A stretch of DNA of 64,000 nt. Source: Parvibaculum sp. GTDB lineage: Bacteria > Pseudomonadota > Alphaproteobacteria > Parvibaculales > Parvibaculaceae. Below are positions 23,428-31,132 of the stretch, in pieces. Both the position numbers and the translations under genes were made by a program. The DNA is taken from contig NZ_JAUSBV010000005.1 in the NCBI RefSeq assembly GCF_030651915.1, positions 868,001 to 932,000 on the forward strand, written 5' to 3'. Every line of letters starts with the position of its first letter. Position 1 is the stretch's first letter. Below the pieces are notes generated by a model that was not told the origin of the DNA, did not search any database, and saw only the letters and a program-made list of their open reading frames with translations.

Positions 23428-23560
23428 CATGAGCCAAAGGTCTCGCCAATTCAGCTTGTCGCTGAGCACGGACGCCACGGGTTCGAGATTATCCAACCCG
23501 AGTTTGTTGACGCCCGCCCCTCTCTGCCATGACGGCGGAGGGCGGCTACTCCCCTAAGGA
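23428..23560 (-). promoter_or_regulatory. yybP-ykoY manganese riboswitch
   Basis: On the leftward strand the leader begins CCTTAGGGGAGTAGCC (from 23560) and closes with GGCGAGACCTTTGGCTCATG (near 23450-23428), the two conserved loops of the yybP-ykoY class that bind Mn2+. A GC-rich stretch after it could fold as the expression platform before the GGAG/TTG start of the GDT1 gene. A possible promoter, TTGCCC-N17-TAATCC, lies just upstream (about 23,565-23,596). High Mn2+ is expected to switch expression on. Confidence 0.82.
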
Positions 23561-23629
23561 CGGTGTGGGATTAGCACGCACGCAAAAACGGGGCAAGCGT
23601 CGTTTGCCGAGAGCGGAGAACCCCTCCCC

Positions 23630-23760
23630 AAACGGCTTGCAGCCGTTTGACTGCCCGGCCCTTCGCTTGCGCTCCGGGCGTTCGGGTCTCGAAAAGGTCC
23701 ACCGGACCTTTTCGTTTGCTTACGCAAACCGCCCCTCACCCCACAGGGGGAGGGTGGAAG
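23630..23760. repeat. Mosaic of short palindromes downstream of the esterase gene
   Basis: Four hairpins follow one another: AAACGGCT-TGC-AGCCGTTT (23630-23648), GCCCGG/CCGGGC (about 23,654-23,680), GAAAAGGTCC-ACC-GGACCTTTTC (23691-23713), GTTTGC-TTAC-GCAAAC (23714-23729), then a CCCCTCACCCCACAGGGGGA stem. They look like joined dispersed repeat modules and separate the esterase gene's 3' end from the divergent-side riboswitch promoter. Confidence 0.7.
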
Positions 23761-23768
23761 GAGATGAG

Positions 23769-24794
23769 TCAACGGAGCGCGGCGCCGACATCGGCCGCGA
23801 TTTTCTCGCAGGCCGATTTTGCCAGCGGCACGACGCCGGTCATGGCGGTGAAGGCATGGGCGAGGCTGTCTTCGCAGCGATAGGTGACGGAGACACCCGC
23901 CGCTTTCAGCTTGTCGGCATAGGCCGCGCCCTGATCGCGCAGCGGATCGAAGCCGGCGGTGATGACGATGGCCGGCGCGAGCCCCGCGAGGTCCGGCGAT
24001 TTCATCGGCGAGACGCGCAGATCCTTGCGTTCGGCTTCGTTGTTGAGATAGAGACCGCCGAACCAGTCCATGATTTCGGCCGTCAGCGGATAGACATGGG
24101 CGCAGCTCTGCATCGAACCGCCCTTCCAGTCCCAATCGGTGACCGGATAGATCAGCAGTTGCAGCGCGGGACCCGGGCGGCCGGCGCGTTTTTCCTCCTG
24201 GGCGATGACGGCGGAGAGATAGCCACCGGCACTGTCGCCGCCAACGCCGATTTTCCCGGCGATCATGCCGAGATCGGCGGCATGGGTATCGGCCCAGCGA
24301 TATGCGGCCAACGCATCGTCGATGGCGGCCGGGAATTTGTGCTCCGGGGCCAGACGATAGGCGACGTTCAGCACCGCGCAGCCGGCAATGTCGGCAATCA
24401 TCGTGCAGAAGGTGTGGCAGGTGTCGAGATCGCCGATGACGCAGCCGCCGAAATGAAAAAAGACCAGACCGGGCAACGGGCCTTGCGCCTCTTTGGGCGT
24501 GTAGAGGCGCGCTTCGAGCGGGCCGGCCGGGCCCGGCACTTCGAGCGCGCGCACGGAAACGCCTTGGCGCGGCGCATCGTCGAGCAGGCTCAGGCCCGCC
24601 GCCGTGCCGGCGCGAGCGGCGGCGGGGTCGAGCGTCGTTATCGAAGGCTGCTTTGCGCCCTGCACGGCCAGAAACTGGGTGCGCGCATCGAGGATGCGGC
24701 CGTCGATCGCCAACGGCTTGCCGCCCGACATCCTGATCAGGATGCCGTCGGGCAATTTCAGCAGGCTGCGGACGATGAATTTCTGGACGCTCAT
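23769..24794 (-). CDS. Alpha/beta hydrolase, hormone-sensitive lipase family (family IV esterase)
   Basis: The 341-residue enzyme has GDSAGG (Ser188), D283 in TAGFDPLRD and H313 in LAHAF as catalytic triad. The oxyanion motif of this family, HGGG, appears as HFGGC (114-118), a variant in which one Gly is Phe and the last is Cys. Such esterases act on short acyl esters. The start MSVQKFIV is supported by GAGAGGAAA upstream. The gene lies 33 nt downstream of a TetR regulator on the same strand, so that regulator probably controls it. Confidence 0.9.
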   Translation of the reverse strand: MSVQKFIVRSLLKLPDGILIRMSGGKPLAIDGRILDARTQFLAVQGAKQPSITTLDPAAARAGTAAGLSLLDDAPRQGVSVRALEVPGPAGPLEARLYTPKEAQGPLPGLVFFHFGGCVIGDLDTCHTFCTMIADIAGCAVLNVAYRLAPEHKFPAAIDDALAAYRWADTHAADLGMIAGKIGVGGDSAGGYLSAVIAQEEKRAGRPGPALQLLIYPVTDWDWKGGSMQSCAHVYPLTAEIMDWFGGLYLNNEAERKDLRVSPMKSPDLAGLAPAIVITAGFDPLRDQGAAYADKLKAAGVSVTYRCEDSLAHAFTAMTGVVPLAKSACEKIAADVGAALR

Positions 24795-24827
24795 CGGCGA
24801 TTTCCTCTCAAGGGGCGGGAGCGGCAA

Positions 24828-25484
24828 TCAGGGCTGGCGCGCGGGCAAGGCGCGGAAACCATTGAGCACCAGTTGGGTGGCGAAGGCCGAGGCGACGGTG
24901 GCATCCATGTCGGGGCGGCGCAACATGCGGTCGCCGATTTCCATGGCGATGCCGACAAGGGCGGCCATCAGATATTCGGAATCGACATCGGGCAGCGTGC
25001 CGTTGCGGATGTCTTCTTCCAGATATTCGCGGATCTCCTCGAAGCCGGCGAGGATTTCGGGCGAGTCCATTCGGACGCGCACCGTATTCGGATTGCGACG
25101 CATCACCTGGAAGGTGTCGCGATCGGTCGCCAGATATTCGAAATAGGTGCGATAGGCATTGCGGATGAAATCCTCGAAGGTGCGCGAGCGGATGCGCTCG
25201 GCGCGCAGGCGCGGACGGATGCGGCGCATGCCCTCGTCCATCAGCGCTTCGAAGACTTCTTCCTTGCTTTTGAAGTAGTTGTAGAAGGTGCCCGAGGCGA
25301 GGCCGGTCTTGCGGATGATGTCGCGCACCGAGGTGGCGCCATAGCCGAGATCGGCGAAGACGCTGCGCGCGGCATCGAGGATCGCCTCGCGGTTGGTGTG
25401 TTTGGTCTGTTCGCGCTTGCCGCGCGGTTTCGACGCCGAGGACCCGGTTTCGGGTTCGACCTCCATCTGTGTGACGCCTGCCAT
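24828..25484 (-). CDS. TetR-family regulator of the esterase operon
   Basis: A 218-residue TetR protein: after a basic leader, the helix-turn-helix spans AILDAARSVFADLGYGATSV and TGLASGTFYNYFKSKEEVFE, and the remaining helices form a ligand-binding domain. GGAGAGGG precedes ATG 25484; the longer frame to 25538 has none. It is the first gene of a pair with the esterase 33 nt downstream, and a palindrome overlaps its promoter, suggesting self-repression. The ligand may be an acyl or ester compound, by context only. Confidence 0.88.
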   Translation of the reverse strand: MAGVTQMEVEPETGSSASKPRGKREQTKHTNREAILDAARSVFADLGYGATSVRDIIRKTGLASGTFYNYFKSKEEVFEALMDEGMRRIRPRLRAERIRSRTFEDFIRNAYRTYFEYLATDRDTFQVMRRNPNTVRVRMDSPEILAGFEEIREYLEEDIRNGTLPDVDSEYLMAALVGIAMEIGDRMLRRPDMDATVASAFATQLVLNGFRALPARQP

Positions 25485-25536
25485 TTTCCCTCTCCGCGCG
25501 GACTGTCCGCCCCCGGACTCGCACGCCTCGCAAATC

Positions 25537-25564
25537 ATTCTAATCCAATGACGAAAAACGTCAA
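25537..25564 (-). promoter_or_regulatory. Promoter and putative operator of the tetR-esterase pair
   Basis: Leftward -35 TTGACG (25564-25559), 16-nt spacer and -10 TAGAAT (25542-25537). The inverted repeat TGACG-AAAAA-CGTCA (25549-25563) overlaps the -35 and spacer, in the right place for TetR repression. The short arms make the operator call tentative. Confidence 0.5.
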
Positions 25565-25654
25565 TTTCGGCGCCGGCGGGCGGGAGGCGAAAATCTTCCT
25601 TGTTTCAGACGGTTAGAGTTGAGGGGGCGCCCCTGAGCCGCTGTGACGCCGCGT

Positions 25655-26122
25655 TCACGGGAAGGCATAGGCGGCCAGAAGGCGCGTGACCTTTTCGCCA
25701 TCGGTCGAAAGCGGCAGATGCACACATTCAAACCGGCGAAAGCCGCGATCGAGCCAATCGAGCCGGCCCGCCAGCGCGACGGGGCGCGGCGCGGCCAGCA
25801 GATCCTCCAGCGCCGCGAGCCTTTGCCTGAGGCGCTCGCCGCTGTGACCTTCGCGCAGGGATTTTCCGGTGCGGTCGACGCCGCCCAGTTCAACGAGGCC
25901 GGTGCCCATGAGACGGTAGCGGATGTCGAGCGGATCGTAGGTGACGTCGGATATGGTGAGAAAGGGCAGCAGACGGGGGATCTCCGCGGGGTCGATGTCG
26001 GAAGGCGCCGGCATCAACCGCGTGCCGCGCTTGCGCTCCCAATAGGCGATCAGTTGCGGCAAGGGCGCCGCAAGCGCATCGAGATCGCCGAGGAGCGTCA
26101 ACCCCTCTTCGAGGTCCAGCAT
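25655..26122 (-). CDS. PAS-domain protein (PAS_5 type)
   Basis: A 155-residue protein that is almost entirely one PAS fold of the alphaproteobacterial PAS_5 (PF07310-like) kind: W-x-x-K-R-G near 46-56, DPAEIPRLLPFLTISDV, then RYRLMGTGLVELGGVDRTGK. These single-domain proteins have no output domain and no known function; some may sense small ligands. The start MLDLEEGL is preferred over the upstream extension, which is basic and repeat-like. It diverges from the thioesterase operon (165 nt between starts). Confidence 0.82.
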   Translation of the reverse strand: MLDLEEGLTLLGDLDALAAPLPQLIAYWERKRGTRLMPAPSDIDPAEIPRLLPFLTISDVTYDPLDIRYRLMGTGLVELGGVDRTGKSLREGHSGERLRQRLAALEDLLAAPRPVALAGRLDWLDRGFRRFECVHLPLSTDGEKVTRLLAAYAFP

Positions 26123-26287
26123 GGTCTGTCGCTCCGTTGCCGCCCCCCGATGGTCCCGACGCAGTCTGCGCCCCTGCCCCGCGGGACGCAACCGGGCGGC
26201 CGGCCAGGCGCGTGCTGACTTGGCGCGGCGGCGCAGAGCGCGTAAAAGGCGGTTTCGGGCGTTTTCACGGCTTGCGAAGACTTTGTC

Positions 26288-26806
26288 ATGGCCTCAGGCT
26301 TCAAAATAACTCCGGAACATATCGCGCTGATGAAGGACGTGCTGATCGAGCATGTGCCGCATGCGAAAGCGCTCGGCATGACGGTCGTCAACGCCGCCCC
26401 CGGCGAAGCCTGGCTGTCGGTGCCCTATGCCGAGAACCTGGTCGGCAATCCCGAGACCGGCGTCATTCACGGCGGCGTCATCACCTCGCTGCTCGACAAT
26501 GCCTGCGGCATCGCCGTGCAGCTGGCGCTGCCGGAGCGGATGTCGATCGCGACGCTCGATTTGCGCATCGATTACATGAAACCGGCGACGCCGAAGCTTG
26601 AGCTGATGTCGCATACGCATTGCTACAAGGTGACGAGCAGCATCGCCTTTGTGCGCGGCACGGCCTATCACAGCGACGAGGCCGATCCGATCGCCACCTG
26701 TGTCGGCACCTTCATGCTGTCGGCCAACCGCAGCATGCCGATGACGCCGGAAGCGGCGGCCGAGGCGATGGCGCTGTTCGCGCAGAAGAAGGGCGGCGCG
26801 GCATGA
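26288..26806 (+). CDS. PaaI-family hotdog thioesterase (first of two)
   Basis: A 172-residue hotdog-fold protein with the family core GVIHGGVITSLLDNACGIAVQ (HGG turn plus long helix carrying the catalytic Asp) and strands TLDLRIDYMKPA. PaaI-type enzymes hydrolyse acyl- or aryl-CoA esters. It is first in a three-gene operon, coupled by a 4-nt ATGA overlap to a second thioesterase, which is coupled in the same way to a MATE exporter. Confidence 0.9.
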   Translation: MASGFKITPEHIALMKDVLIEHVPHAKALGMTVVNAAPGEAWLSVPYAENLVGNPETGVIHGGVITSLLDNACGIAVQLALPERMSIATLDLRIDYMKPATPKLELMSHTHCYKVTSSIAFVRGTAYHSDEADPIATCVGTFMLSANRSMPMTPEAAAEAMALFAQKKGGAA

Positions 26807-27255
26807 GCGCGGAAACGAAAATGCCCGACATCGAGGTGCTGATGCAGGCGATCCCCTATGCGCGCTGGCTCGGCATCAGTATCGACCAGCGCGGCAACGA
26901 GATCACCACGGTGCTGCATTTCTCGGAGAAGCTGATCGGCAATCCGGTGCTGCCGGCGCTGCATGGCGGCGTGATCGGCGCCTTTCTGGAGACGACCGCG
27001 ATCGCGCAGCTGGCATTTGAGTTTTCAGGGGGCGAGGCCGGTGCCGGCGGGCTGCCGAAGCCGATCGGGCTGACCATCGACTATCTGCGCTCGGGCAAGC
27101 CTGTCGAGACCTATGGGCGCGCCGTCATCACCAAACAGGGACGGCGCGTCGCCACCGTGCATGCCGAGGCCTGGCAGGAGGACCGCGCACGGCCCATTGC
27201 GGCGGCGCATGGACATTTCCTGCTGAAGGCAGCGGACGAACCTGCCGACAAATGA
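26803..27255 (+). CDS. PaaI-family hotdog thioesterase (second of two)
   Basis: The 150-residue protein has LHGGVIGAFLETTAIAQLAF in place of the usual HGG-x-x-x-x-L-x-D; the helix position often occupied by Asp carries Glu (E-T-T), which still suits thioester hydrolysis. It is only distantly similar to its neighbour, so the pair may be a heteromer or split substrate range. The start overlaps the previous stop (ATGA), and its own stop overlaps the MATE start. Confidence 0.88.
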   Translation: MSAETKMPDIEVLMQAIPYARWLGISIDQRGNEITTVLHFSEKLIGNPVLPALHGGVIGAFLETTAIAQLAFEFSGGEAGAGGLPKPIGLTIDYLRSGKPVETYGRAVITKQGRRVATVHAEAWQEDRARPIAAAHGHFLLKAADEPADK

Positions 27256-28571
27256 GTACCGCGACGCCGGCATCGCGGGTGACGCACCGCACCGTGCTGG
27301 CGATTGCCGCGCCGATCGTTCTTTCCAACATCTCGACGCCGCTGCTCGGCATTGCCGACACCGCCGTGATGGGGCGGCTGGGCGACCCCAAATATATCGG
27401 CGCGGTGGCGATCGGGGCGCTGATCTTCACGCTGGTCTATTGGAGCTTCGGTTTCCTGCGCATGGGAACGACCGGGCTGACCGCGCAGGCGCTGGGCGCC
27501 AAGGACGGCGCCGAAATCCGCGCCGCGCTGGGCCGCGCGCTGCTGATTGCAGGCGCTGTGGGCGCCGCACTGATCGCGCTGCAATGGCCGATCGGGCTTG
27601 CCGCCTTCGCGCTGCTCGATGGCGGGCCGGAGGTGGAGCCGCTGGCGCGCATCTATTTCGACATCCGCATCTGGAGCGCGCCCTGGGCGCTTGCCAATTA
27701 TGCGCTGGTCGGCTGGTTCATCGGGCTCGGGCGCGCGCAGGTTGCGCTGGTGCTGCAGGTGTTCCTCAATCTCGTCAACATCTTCTTCAATATCTGGCTG
27801 GCGCTGGGGCTCGGCTGGGGCGTGGCCGGGATCGCGGCGGGCACGCTGATCGCGGAAGTCGCCACCGCGGCGCTCGGTCTTGCCCTTGCGGCGCGGCATT
27901 TGCGGTTTTATCCGGGGGCGTGGACACGGGCGCGGCTCATGGATGCGGCGCAGCTGGCGCGCACCATCGCCGTCAATCGCGACATCATGGTGCGGACCGT
28001 GGTGCTGATGCTGTCCTTTGCCTGGTTCACCGCAAAAAGCGCCGAGGCCGGGCCGCTGACGCTGGCGGTCAATTCGATCCTGCTGCAATTCGTGACGGTG
28101 AGTGCGTTCTTCCTCGACGGATTTGCGCTGGCCGCCGAAGCGCTGGTCGGAAGGGCGGTCGGTGCGCGCAACCGCCGCGATTTCGACCTCGCGGCGAAGC
28201 TCTCGACGCAATGGGCGGCCGGGATTTCGCTGCTGCTGTCCATCGGCATTTATGCCAGCGGCGGCGCGGTTATCGATTTTCTCAGCGTCGACGAGGGCGT
28301 GCGCGGAACGGCGCGGCTCTATCTCTTCTGGGCGGCGCTGCTGCCGGTGCTGTCGGTCTGGTGCTACCAGCTTGACGGGATTTTCATCGGCGCGACGCGG
28401 GGCCCCGAAATGCGCAATGCGGCGCTGGCCTCGAGCCTGCTCTTTCTCGGGCTGTGGTGGCTCTTTTTGCCTTGGGGCAATCACGGGCTGTGGGCGGCGC
28501 TGACCGGTTTCAACCTGATGCGGGCGGCGTCGCTCGGATTTTATTTTCCGCGGCTGAGACGCGCGATCTAG
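27252..28571 (+). CDS. MATE-family (DinF-like) exporter
   Basis: A 439-residue membrane protein with about twelve spans in two MatE halves, opening with IAAPIVLSNISTPLLGIADTAVMGRLGD, which is typical of the DinF branch. MATE pumps expel organic cations or metabolites using Na+ or H+ gradients. It is coupled to two thioesterase genes, so its cargo could be a hydrolysed acid or aryl compound. Its 3' end overlaps the convergent arsC gene by 4 nt. Confidence 0.9.
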   Translation: MSTATPASRVTHRTVLAIAAPIVLSNISTPLLGIADTAVMGRLGDPKYIGAVAIGALIFTLVYWSFGFLRMGTTGLTAQALGAKDGAEIRAALGRALLIAGAVGAALIALQWPIGLAAFALLDGGPEVEPLARIYFDIRIWSAPWALANYALVGWFIGLGRAQVALVLQVFLNLVNIFFNIWLALGLGWGVAGIAAGTLIAEVATAALGLALAARHLRFYPGAWTRARLMDAAQLARTIAVNRDIMVRTVVLMLSFAWFTAKSAEAGPLTLAVNSILLQFVTVSAFFLDGFALAAEALVGRAVGARNRRDFDLAAKLSTQWAAGISLLLSIGIYASGGAVIDFLSVDEGVRGTARLYLFWAALLPVLSVWCYQLDGIFIGATRGPEMRNAALASSLLFLGLWWLFLPWGNHGLWAALTGFNLMRAASLGFYFPRLRRAI

Positions 28572-28918
28572 AAAAGATCCAGCACGCTTTCGGGCGGACG
28601 GCCGATCTTCGCCCTGGCGCCGGCAACGACGATGGGGCGTTCGATCAGGATCGGGTTTTCCGCCATCGCGCGCACGAGTTTTTCGTCGGAGAGCTTTTCG
28701 TTGTCGAGGCCGAGCGACTTGTAGACGTCCTCGCCCTTGCGCAGCAGATCGCGCGGTTTCATTTTCAGCTTTTTCAGGATTGCCTGAAGCTCGGCGGCGG
28801 TGGGCGGCTCTTTCAGATAGTCGATCACTTTCGGCGCGTGACCGTTTTCCTCCAGCAGCGCCAATGTCTGGCGCGATTTCGAGCAGCGCGGATTGTGATA
28901 GATGGTGGGCTTTGACAT
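28568..28918 (-). CDS. arsC: ArsC-family arsenate reductase (glutaredoxin-dependent type)
   Basis: The 116-residue thioredoxin-fold protein has the active-site NPRCSKSR with Cys12, and the downstream RPIVVAGARAKIGRP segment whose arginines bind the oxyanion. These are the features of plasmid R773-type ArsC. No ars regulator or arsenite pump is nearby, and related ArsC-fold proteins (YffB/Spx-like) do other thiol chemistry, so a role in arsenate reduction is likely but not certain. It is 12 nt upstream of the pyrD 3' end on the same strand. Confidence 0.85.
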   Translation of the reverse strand: MSKPTIYHNPRCSKSRQTLALLEENGHAPKVIDYLKEPPTAAELQAILKKLKMKPRDLLRKGEDVYKSLGLDNEKLSDEKLVRAMAENPILIERPIVVAGARAKIGRPPESVLDLF

Positions 28919-28930
28919 GCCTCGTTTCCT

Positions 28931-29986
28931 CTACAGTTTGACGTCGACGCCGACGGCATCCTTCAGATGCGCGAAACCGTCTGCCGCGAGATGCGCCGCC
29001 AGTTCGCGCTTGAGGCGCGCGATCAGACCGGGACCTTCAAAGGTGAGTGCCGAGTAAAGCTGCAACAGCGATGCGCCGGCGCGAATTTTCATGTAGGCGT
29101 CGTGGCCGTTCGATATGCCGCCGACGCCGATCAGCGGCAGGCGGCCCGCGGTCAGGCGGTACATGTCGGCCAGCACCGCTGTCGACATCGCAAAGAGCGG
29201 CGCACCGGAGAGGCCGCCTGTCTCCTGCGCATGGAGGCCCGAGACCAGACCTTCGCGCATGATCGTCGTGTTGGAGACGATCAAGCCATCGAGGCCCTGC
29301 GCCAGCGCCACCTCGGCGATGTCGGCGAGTTCCTCGGGGCCGAGGTCGGGCGCGATTTTCAACAACACGGGCGTCTTGCCGCGCCGCGCGGCCAGCACGC
29401 GGGCGATCAGGTTTTCAAGTTCGGCGCGGTTCTGCAGTGCGCGCAGACCCGGCGTATTGGGCGAGGAAATGTTGACTGTGAAGTAGCTCGCCAGCCCTTC
29501 GAAGGCGCGGATGCCGGCTTCGTAGTCGGCAATGCGATCGGCCGCATCCTTGTTGGCGCCGATATTGACGCCGACGATACCGGGACGCTTGCGGCGCGCC
29601 TCGAGACGCTTCTTCAGCGCCGCATGGCCTTCATTGTTGAAACCGAGACGGTTGATCACCGCGCGATGGACCGGCAGCCGGAAAATGCGCGGGCGCGGAT
29701 TGCCCGCTTGCGGCAGCGGCGTCACCGTGCCGACTTCGGCAAAGCCCATGCCCATCGCCAGCATGGCGTCCGGTACTTCGCCGTTCTTGTCGAAGCCGGC
29801 GGCGATGCCGAGCGGATTTTCGAAATGCATGCCGAGAATGTCGGTCGCCAGCGAAACGGGATCGGCTTCGCGGGTGCGAGGGCCGAGACCCAGGCGCAGC
29901 GCGCGCAAGGTCAGGGCATGCGCCGTCTCGGGATCGAGCAGGCTCATGGCCGGGCGCGCCAGCGGAAAGAGATCGATGCGCGTCAT
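28931..29986 (-). CDS. pyrD: Dihydroorotate dehydrogenase (quinone), class 2
   Basis: The 351-residue FMN enzyme has an N-terminal membrane-associating helix (LFPLARPAMSLLDPETAHAL), GIAAGFDKNGE, and NISSPNTPGLR, in which a Ser serves as the catalytic base, as in class 2 enzymes (class 1 uses Cys). The FMN-phosphate site is VGVGGI-like (LIGVGGISNGHDA). It oxidises dihydroorotate to orotate with quinone in pyrimidine synthesis. The start overlaps the stop of the DUF952 gene by 4 nt; this DUF952-pyrD coupling is common in alphaproteobacteria. Confidence 0.95.
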   Translation of the reverse strand: MTRIDLFPLARPAMSLLDPETAHALTLRALRLGLGPRTREADPVSLATDILGMHFENPLGIAAGFDKNGEVPDAMLAMGMGFAEVGTVTPLPQAGNPRPRIFRLPVHRAVINRLGFNNEGHAALKKRLEARRKRPGIVGVNIGANKDAADRIADYEAGIRAFEGLASYFTVNISSPNTPGLRALQNRAELENLIARVLAARRGKTPVLLKIAPDLGPEELADIAEVALAQGLDGLIVSNTTIMREGLVSGLHAQETGGLSGAPLFAMSTAVLADMYRLTAGRLPLIGVGGISNGHDAYMKIRAGASLLQLYSALTFEGPGLIARLKRELAAHLAADGFAHLKDAVGVDVKL

Positions 29987-30339
29987 GGTTCAAGCTCCGG
30001 GAAGCGATGCGCGCCGTCCTCGCCAACGGGCAGCGCTTCGACGCGGCGCACGGCCTCAAGGCTCAGCACATCGTAGAGATGGGGAAAGAGCGCGCCGCCG
30101 CGCGAGGGCTCCCATTTGAGCGCGTCGCCGAGCGCCGCCGTCTCGACCGCGACCAGCAACAGGCCCCGGCGGCCAGCGAAATGGCGCGCCGCCGTTTCGG
30201 CGACCTGGGCGGCGGTCGAGAAATGGATGAAGCCGTCGTCGATATCGACCGCCGAGCCGATGAAACGGCCCTCGGCCGCGGCGGCGAGCCATTCATACTC
30301 GCTGACGATCTTGTAGATGAGGCCCGAAACTGACGGCAT
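29983..30339 (-). CDS. DUF952 family protein
   Basis: A 118-residue soluble protein with the DUF952 signature: YKIVSEYEWLAAAAEGRFIGSAVDIDDGFIHFSTAAQ, and a C-terminal GALFPHLYDVLSLEAV. The fold is related to ADP-ribosyl-transferase-like barrels by some predictions, but no activity is established. It is coupled to pyrD by a 4-nt overlap. An S24-type repressor gene is divergent. Confidence 0.88.
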   Translation of the reverse strand: MPSVSGLIYKIVSEYEWLAAAAEGRFIGSAVDIDDGFIHFSTAAQVAETAARHFAGRRGLLLVAVETAALGDALKWEPSRGGALFPHLYDVLSLEAVRRVEALPVGEDGAHRFPELEP

Positions 30340-30420
30340 GCCGATTTTTCCCGATTGCGCGGCACTCTAGCCATGGGGCGGCGGGGGGACAAGAAACAGA
30401 TAATAGGAATTAACTCTGGA

Positions 30421-30441
30421 AATCAGGCGGAATTCCTGATT
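30421..30441. promoter_or_regulatory. Palindromic operator ahead of the S24 regulator
   Basis: AATCAGG-CGGAATT-CCTGATT is a 7-bp perfect palindrome with a 7-bp centre, and GGAATT recurs at about 30,416. It lies 47-67 nt before the regulator's ATG and on the DUF952/pyrD side as well, so it could be the autorepressor's binding site for both directions. No matching SOS consensus is evident. Confidence 0.5.
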
Positions 30442-30487
30442 ATATTCTTATCTCATTCACGGTTTGATCGATCCGGACGCAATACTC

Positions 30488-31129
30488 ATGGCCGATGCCC
30501 TGTCTCACGGCCGACTCTGGACCGCCATCGATGCGCTGGCCTCCGCGCATGGCCTGACGGCGTCCGGCCTTGCCAAATCGGCCGGCCTCGACGCCACGAC
30601 CTTCAACAAGTCGAAGCGCGTCACGGCGGCGGGGCGGCCGCGCTGGCCGAACACGGAAAGCCTTTCGCGCATACTCGATGCGACCGGCTCCTCGCTTGAG
30701 GAATTTCTGGCGCTGGTGGCAAATGGCGACTTCGTGGCGCGGCAACGCAACGTACCGCTGATCGGCCTCGCACAGGCGGGGCATGGCGGCTATTTCGACG
30801 ATGCGGGCTTTCCGGTCGGGAGCGGCTGGGAGGAAGTGGCGTTCCCGGAATTCAAGGACGAGCATGCCTATGCGCTGGAAGTCAGCGGCGACAGCATGGC
30901 ACCGGTCTATCGCGATGGCGACATCATCGTCGTGTCGCCCGCCGCCGGCATCCGGCGTGGCGACCGCGTGGTGGTCAAGACGATCGCCGGCGAAGTGATG
31001 GCCAAGGTGATGGCGCGGCGCACCGCCAAAAACGTCGAACTGCACTCGTTCAATCCGTCGCATGACGACCGGATATTGAAAAACGACGAAATCTTGTGGA
31101 TGGCGCGAATTATCTGGGCCAGCCAATAG
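30488..31129 (+). CDS. HTH-S24 peptidase regulator (LexA/CI-like)
   Basis: The 213-residue protein joins an N-terminal helix-turn-helix (about 22-62, HGLTASGLAKSAGLDATTFN) to an S24 peptidase domain. The catalytic pair is Ser136 in SGDSMAPVYRDGD and Lys164 in RVVVKT, and an Ala97-Gly98 bond in LIGLAQAGHGG matches the self-cleavage site of LexA-type proteins. It may therefore be a damage- or stress-inactivated repressor other than LexA itself (its HTH differs). Related alphaproteobacterial genes are not phage-linked, and no phage genes are nearby. Confidence 0.88.
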   Translation: MADALSHGRLWTAIDALASAHGLTASGLAKSAGLDATTFNKSKRVTAAGRPRWPNTESLSRILDATGSSLEEFLALVANGDFVARQRNVPLIGLAQAGHGGYFDDAGFPVGSGWEEVAFPEFKDEHAYALEVSGDSMAPVYRDGDIIVVSPAAGIRRGDRVVVKTIAGEVMAKVMARRTAKNVELHSFNPSHDDRILKNDEILWMARIIWASQ

Positions 31130-31132
31130 CGC

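Noticed and set aside
23529-25616. Very long rightward open frame (695 codons) over the esterase and TetR genes
   Set aside because: Antisense to two well-supported genes; a high-GC third-position shadow with no domain or ribosome site.
28568-28571. Short convergent overlaps (also 22790-22805 and 57992-57995) as regulatory antisense
   Set aside because: Common in compact genomes; nothing else points to antisense control.
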